In this document: positions 61,102 to 64,000 of the stretch, piece after piece
How the letters are laid out: the number at the start of each line of letters is the position of its first letter
How positions within the stretch are numbered: position 1 is the first letter of the stretch
NCBI RefSeq assembly: GCF_037450285.1
Contig: NZ_JAQISN010000001.1
Coordinates: 434,001 to 498,000, forward strand
DNA: 64,000 bases
Source of the DNA: Erwinia sp. SLM-02
Lineage (GTDB): Bacteria > Pseudomonadota > Gammaproteobacteria > Enterobacterales > Enterobacteriaceae
Direction of reading: 5' to 3'
Translations under genes and position numbers: made by a program
The notes under the pieces: model-generated
Told to the model about the DNA's origin: nothing
Seen by the model: only the letters and a program-made list of their open reading frames with translations
Database searches by the model: none

Positions 61102-62243
61102 GGACCGGCTCCTTCTGATGCTTTGCAGACGTAAAACGTCTCTTTAATGCCGGACTGCGCCTCGTACTGCTCCGCCACGGCCGCCTTCACGCTCGCTACG
61201 CGATCCTGCGGCATCAGCGCCACCACGCAGCCGCCGAAGCCGCCGCCGGTCATACGCACGCCACCGCTCTCGCCCAGCGCGGCTTTAACAATATCGACCA
61301 GCTGATCGATTGCCGGCACGGTGATTTCAAAGTCATCGCGCATTGAGGCGTGAGATTCCGCCATCAGCACCGCCATGCGGGTCAGATCGCCGTTCGCCAG
61401 GGCATCGGCGGCTTCCAGCGTGCGGGCATTTTCCGTCAGCACGTGGCGGACGCGTTTTGCCACCAGCGGATCCAGCTCGTTCTGGCGAGCGGTGAACTGT
61501 GCCAGCGTCACGTCACGCAGGGAAGACTGGCCGAAGAACGCCGCTCCCTCTTCACACTGCTGGCGGCGGGTATTGTATTCGCTGCCGACCAGGCTGCGGC
61601 GGAAGTTAGAGTTGATAATCACCACGGCAATGTCTTCCGGCATCGGAACCGGGCGGGTGCCAAGCGTACGGCAGTCCAGCAGCATGGCGTGATCCTTCTC
61701 GCCCAGGGCTGAAATCAGCTGATCCATAATGCCGCAGTTACAGCCAACAAACTGGTTCTCCGCCTCCTGGCCGTTGACCGCAATGGCCGCGCCGTCCAGC
61801 GCCAGTCCGTAAAGGTGATTAAAAACGGTGCCCACCGCCACTTCCAGGGAGGCAGAAGAGCTTAAGCCCGCACCCTGCGGCACGTTGCCGCTAATCACCA
61901 GATCCGCGCCGCCGAAATCGGGCTGGCGCTGTTGTAAATGCTTCACCACGCCGCGCACGTAGTTGGCCCACATGTATTCCGGGTGGGAAACAATCGGCTG
62001 GTCCAGGGAGAAAATATCCTGCTGGCTGTCGTAATCGGCCGCAACAACCCGTACCTGACGGTCGTCGCGTTTCGCACAGCTGATTACCGTCTGATAATCA
62101 ATCGCGCAGGGCAGCACGAAACCGTCGTTATAGTCGGTGTGCTCGCCAATCAGATTCACCCGGCCGGGCGCCTGGATCGTCTCGGTTGCCGCGTAGCCAA
62201 AAGCGTCGTTAAAAATCTGCTGGGTCGTGGTCTTTAAAGTCAT
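61095..62243 (-). CDS. galK: GalK, galactokinase
   Basis: Phosphorylates galactose at C1 with ATP. The protein is 382 residues, the E. coli length. The galactokinase signature GRVNLIGEHTDYNDGFVLP, the GHMP ATP loop GNVPQGAGLSSSASLEVAVG and RMTGGGFGGCVVAL are intact. It starts 2 bp after galT and overlaps galM by 7 bp. Confidence 0.98.
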   Translation of the reverse strand: MTLKTTTQQIFNDAFGYAATETIQAPGRVNLIGEHTDYNDGFVLPCAIDYQTVISCAKRDDRQVRVVAADYDSQQDIFSLDQPIVSHPEYMWANYVRGVVKHLQQRQPDFGGADLVISGNVPQGAGLSSSASLEVAVGTVFNHLYGLALDGAAIAVNGQEAENQFVGCNCGIMDQLISALGEKDHAMLLDCRTLGTRPVPMPEDIAVVIINSNFRRSLVGSEYNTRRQQCEEGAAFFGQSSLRDVTLAQFTARQNELDPLVAKRVRHVLTENARTLEAADALANGDLTRMAVLMAESHASMRDDFEITVPAIDQLVDIVKAALGESGGVRMTGGGFGGCVVALMPQDRVASVKAAVAEQYEAQSGIKETFYVCKASEGAGPC

Positions 62244-62245
62244 GG

Positions 62246-63292
62246 TTATGCTCCGGTTTCACGGAAATGGATATCGCTGACGGCACGCAGACGTTCGGCT
62301 GCCTGTTCCGGCGTTAAATCACGTTGAGTTTCAGCCAGCATTTCGTAGCCGACCATAAATTTGCGCACCGTTGCTGAACGCAGCAGCGGGGGATAGAAGT
62401 GTGCGTGCAGCTGCCAGTGCTCGTTGTCGTCACCATTAAACGGCGCGCCGTGCCAGCCCATCGAATAGGGGAAGGAGCACTGGAACAGGTTGTCGTAGCG
62501 GCTGGTCAGTTTCTTCAGCGCCAGCGCCAGGTCGTCGCGCTGGGCGTCGCTGAGGTCGGTCAGGCGTTTCACGCTGGCTTTCGGCAGCAGCAGGGTTTCA
62601 AACGGCCATGCGGCCCACCACGGCACTACGGCCAGCCAGTGCTCGGTTTCTACTACCGTGCGGCTGCCGTCCTGCCGTTCGCGGGCGCAGTAATCAACCA
62701 GCATCGGCGAGCCGTTTTTGGCATACCAGGCGCGCTGCAGATCGTCCTCGCGTTTCGCTTCATTGGGCAGAAAGCTGTTAGCCCACACCTGTCCATGCGG
62801 ATGCGGGTTGGAGCAGCCCATCGCCGCGCCTTTATTCTCAAAAACCTGCACCCAGGGATAGCTTTGACCCAGCTCGGCGGTTTGCTCCTGCCAGGTTTTC
62901 ACTACCTGAACCAGACCGTCCAGCGTCAGTTCCGGCAGGGTTTTGCTGTGATCGGGGGAAAAACAGATCACCCGGCTGGTGCCGCGCGCGCTTTCACAGC
63001 GCATCAGCAGGTCATCGCTTTCCGGGGCATCCGGCGTATCGGTCATCAGCGCCGCAAAGTCGTTAGTAAAGACGTAGGTGCTGGTGTAATCGGGGTTTTT
63101 ATCGCCGGTTACGCGGGTATTGCCCGGGCAGAGAAAACAGTCGGGATCGTGTGCAGGCAGCTTCTCCTGCGAGGGCGTTTCCTGCGCGCCCTGCCACGGT
63201 CTTTTAGCGCGATGCGGGGAAACCAGAATCCACTGGTCGGACAGCGGATTGTAACGACGATGTGGATGATCCACCGGATTGAATTTTTGCAT
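62246..63292 (-). CDS. galT: GalT, galactose-1-phosphate uridylyltransferase
   Basis: Exchanges UMP between UDP-glucose and galactose-1-P. The protein is 348 residues, the E. coli length. Zinc cysteines Cys52 and Cys55 (CFLCPG) and the HPH motif His164-Pro-His166 (GCSNPHPHGQVWAN), whose His166 is uridylylated, are present. It is the first gene of the operon here: galE, which precedes it in E. coli, is missing. Confidence 0.98.
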   Translation of the reverse strand: MQKFNPVDHPHRRYNPLSDQWILVSPHRAKRPWQGAQETPSQEKLPAHDPDCFLCPGNTRVTGDKNPDYTSTYVFTNDFAALMTDTPDAPESDDLLMRCESARGTSRVICFSPDHSKTLPELTLDGLVQVVKTWQEQTAELGQSYPWVQVFENKGAAMGCSNPHPHGQVWANSFLPNEAKREDDLQRAWYAKNGSPMLVDYCARERQDGSRTVVETEHWLAVVPWWAAWPFETLLLPKASVKRLTDLSDAQRDDLALALKKLTSRYDNLFQCSFPYSMGWHGAPFNGDDNEHWQLHAHFYPPLLRSATVRKFMVGYEMLAETQRDLTPEQAAERLRAVSDIHFRETGA

Positions 63293-63380
63293 GTTAAGTC
63301 CTGATAACCTTCTGTCTGCGTCAGATCTGATAAAAAAATAGCACAGTCGGAGTGCAGAAAGCGTGATCGAAATGGAAAAA

Positions 63381-63396
63381 ATGGAATCGTTTACAC
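63381..63396. promoter_or_regulatory. GalR/GalS operator, proximal
   Basis: ATGGAATCGTTTACAC matches the GalR/GalS operator GTGNAANCGNTTNCAC with one mismatch in 12 defined positions. It lies about 90 bp upstream of galT. Confidence 0.75.
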
Positions 63397-63468
63397 AAAC
63401 TTTAAAAACGTTAAGGTCGCTGAGGGTAAAGGGTGGTTGAGTTTTTGACAGCTTTCGGTAGTAAAAAA

Positions 63469-63484
63469 GTGGTAGCGATTACAC
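63469..63484. promoter_or_regulatory. GalR/GalS operator, distal
   Basis: GTGGTAGCGATTACAC matches GTGNAANCGNTTNCAC with one mismatch. It is 88 bp from the proximal site; in E. coli the two gal operators are about 113 bp apart and support a repression loop. The remaining 63293-63704 gap holds no galE remnant that can be recognised. Confidence 0.75.
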
Positions 63485-63667
63485 TACGTGGTTTTAAACG
63501 CCATGCGGGTATCCGCAGACCGGCACAGAACGGTCAAAGGGTGAATAAGCAGAACTACGATTGACCAGCAGTTCAGGGCTTTCCTGCTTAAACGGGGAGG
63601 AAGGGTGTCACCGGGTATTCAGGCAATGGCGCTGGGATGAGTTGGACTGAAGGCGCGAGGGGCAGGC

Positions 63668-63695
63668 GGGGCGGATCCACCAATGAACCCGCCCC
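63668..63695 (-). terminator. GC-rich hairpin after modF
   Basis: GGGGCGG (63668-63674) pairs with CCGCCCC (63689-63695), just after the modF stop. No T tract follows on the minus strand, so intrinsic termination is uncertain. Confidence 0.4.
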
Positions 63696-63704
63696 ACACA
63701 GGAA

Positions 63705-64000
63705 CTACAGCGTTTCCTGCAGATAGCGATAGCCGTCGCCGTCAGCAATAAAGCTCAGGCGATGGGTAATGCACCGCGGGGCGTCTTCAGCATGATGAGA
63801 GACGAACAGCAGCTGAGTGCGGCCTTCGCCAATCAGCACATCAACAAAGCGGCGCACCAGCAGGCGGTTAATCGGATCCAGCCCCTGCAGCGGCTCATCG
63901 AGGATCAGCAGCGCCGGGTGTTTGACCAGCGCACGGGCAATCAGCACCAGCCGCTGCTGTCCCCAGGAGAGATCGTGGAACGGCGTATCGCCCTGATGTT
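63705..64000 (-). CDS. modF: modF, 3' end (ABC ATPase linked to molybdate genes)
   Basis: The C-terminal part of a protein with an open frame to the window edge, so it is truncated by the window. It contains an ABC signature region (SWGQQRLVLIARALVKHP), Walker B (ALLILDEPLQGLDP) and the switch His (LLFVSHHAEDAP). It matches the second ATPase domain of ModF, including NRLLVRRFVDVLI. In E. coli modF is upstream of galE on the same strand, so its position beside galT shows the galE gap. Confidence 0.9.
   Translation of the reverse strand, partial: HQGDTPFHDLSWGQQRLVLIARALVKHPALLILDEPLQGLDPINRLLVRRFVDVLIGEGRTQLLFVSHHAEDAPRCITHRLSFIADGDGYRYLQETL

Noticed and set aside
1..64000. CRISPR arrays, prophage or integrase genes, toxin-antitoxin pairs, transposases
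   Set aside because: None was seen on either strand; apart from the chitobiase-to-mtr insert and the repeat regions the window is conserved housekeeping sequence.

Overview
The window is ordinary chromosome from an enterobacterium. Gene content and order follow the E. coli nag-to-gal interval (nagDCAB/nagE, glnS, chiP, fur, fldA, seqA, pgm, ybgA-phrB-ybgI-pxpBCA-nei, gltA, sdhCDAB-sucABCD, cydABX-ybgE, ybgC-tolQRAB-pal-cpoB, Lys/Val tRNAs, nadA-pnuC, zitB, ybgS, aroG, gpmA, gal, modF), with protein identity high enough to name almost every gene. Several departures point to the Erwinia/Pantoea group rather than E. coli/Salmonella: the gal operon has no galE (a known trait of Erwinia amylovora), kdpE stands alone without kdpFABCD, and mngRAB, dtpD and speF-potE are absent from their E. 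coli positions. The family assignment is inference from memory of gene order; no search was run.

Layout. 1-16.4 kb: amino-sugar and chitin use. nagBACD and nagE diverge around a control region with a CRP-like site and two NagC-like palindromes. glnS follows. chiP has its own NagC-like palindrome and is followed by a lipoprotein chitobiase rather than the E. coli chiQ. A LysR/MFS/NTF2-like cluster and the tryptophan permease gene mtr, with a trp-operator-like promoter, are inserted before fur. 16-29 kb: fur, fldA, ybfE, ybfF, seqA, pgm, orphan kdpE, ybfA, a photolyase/DUF523-DUF1722 pair, the 5-oxoprolinase genes pxpBCA, and nei. 29-44.5 kb: TCA cycle (gltA, sdhCDAB, sucABCD) and cytochrome bd oxidase. 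44.7-50.4 kb: the Tol-Pal envelope system. 50.5-51.5 kb: six tRNA genes (4 Lys, 2 Val) with duplicated units and tRNA-end-containing repeats. 51.5-57 kb: an alkylation-repair pair (an Ada-AraC-AlkA fusion and ogt), NAD supply (nadA, pnuC), zinc efflux (zitB) and ybgS. 57-64 kb: aroG, a gene-free 730-bp stretch holding two inverted copies of a structured element, gpmA, galTKM with two GalR-type operators, and the 3' end of modF.

The most unusual feature is the aroG-gpmA gap. It carries two roughly 200-nt elements in opposite orientation. They share short conserved blocks and hairpin loops, while their stems differ in sequence yet still pair. That pattern suggests a conserved folded RNA or a structure-dependent mobile repeat. 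Second is the tRNA cluster, where 18-nt copies of the tRNA-Lys 3' end terminate hairpin-rich repeat modules, reminiscent of the rtT repeats of E. coli tyrT.
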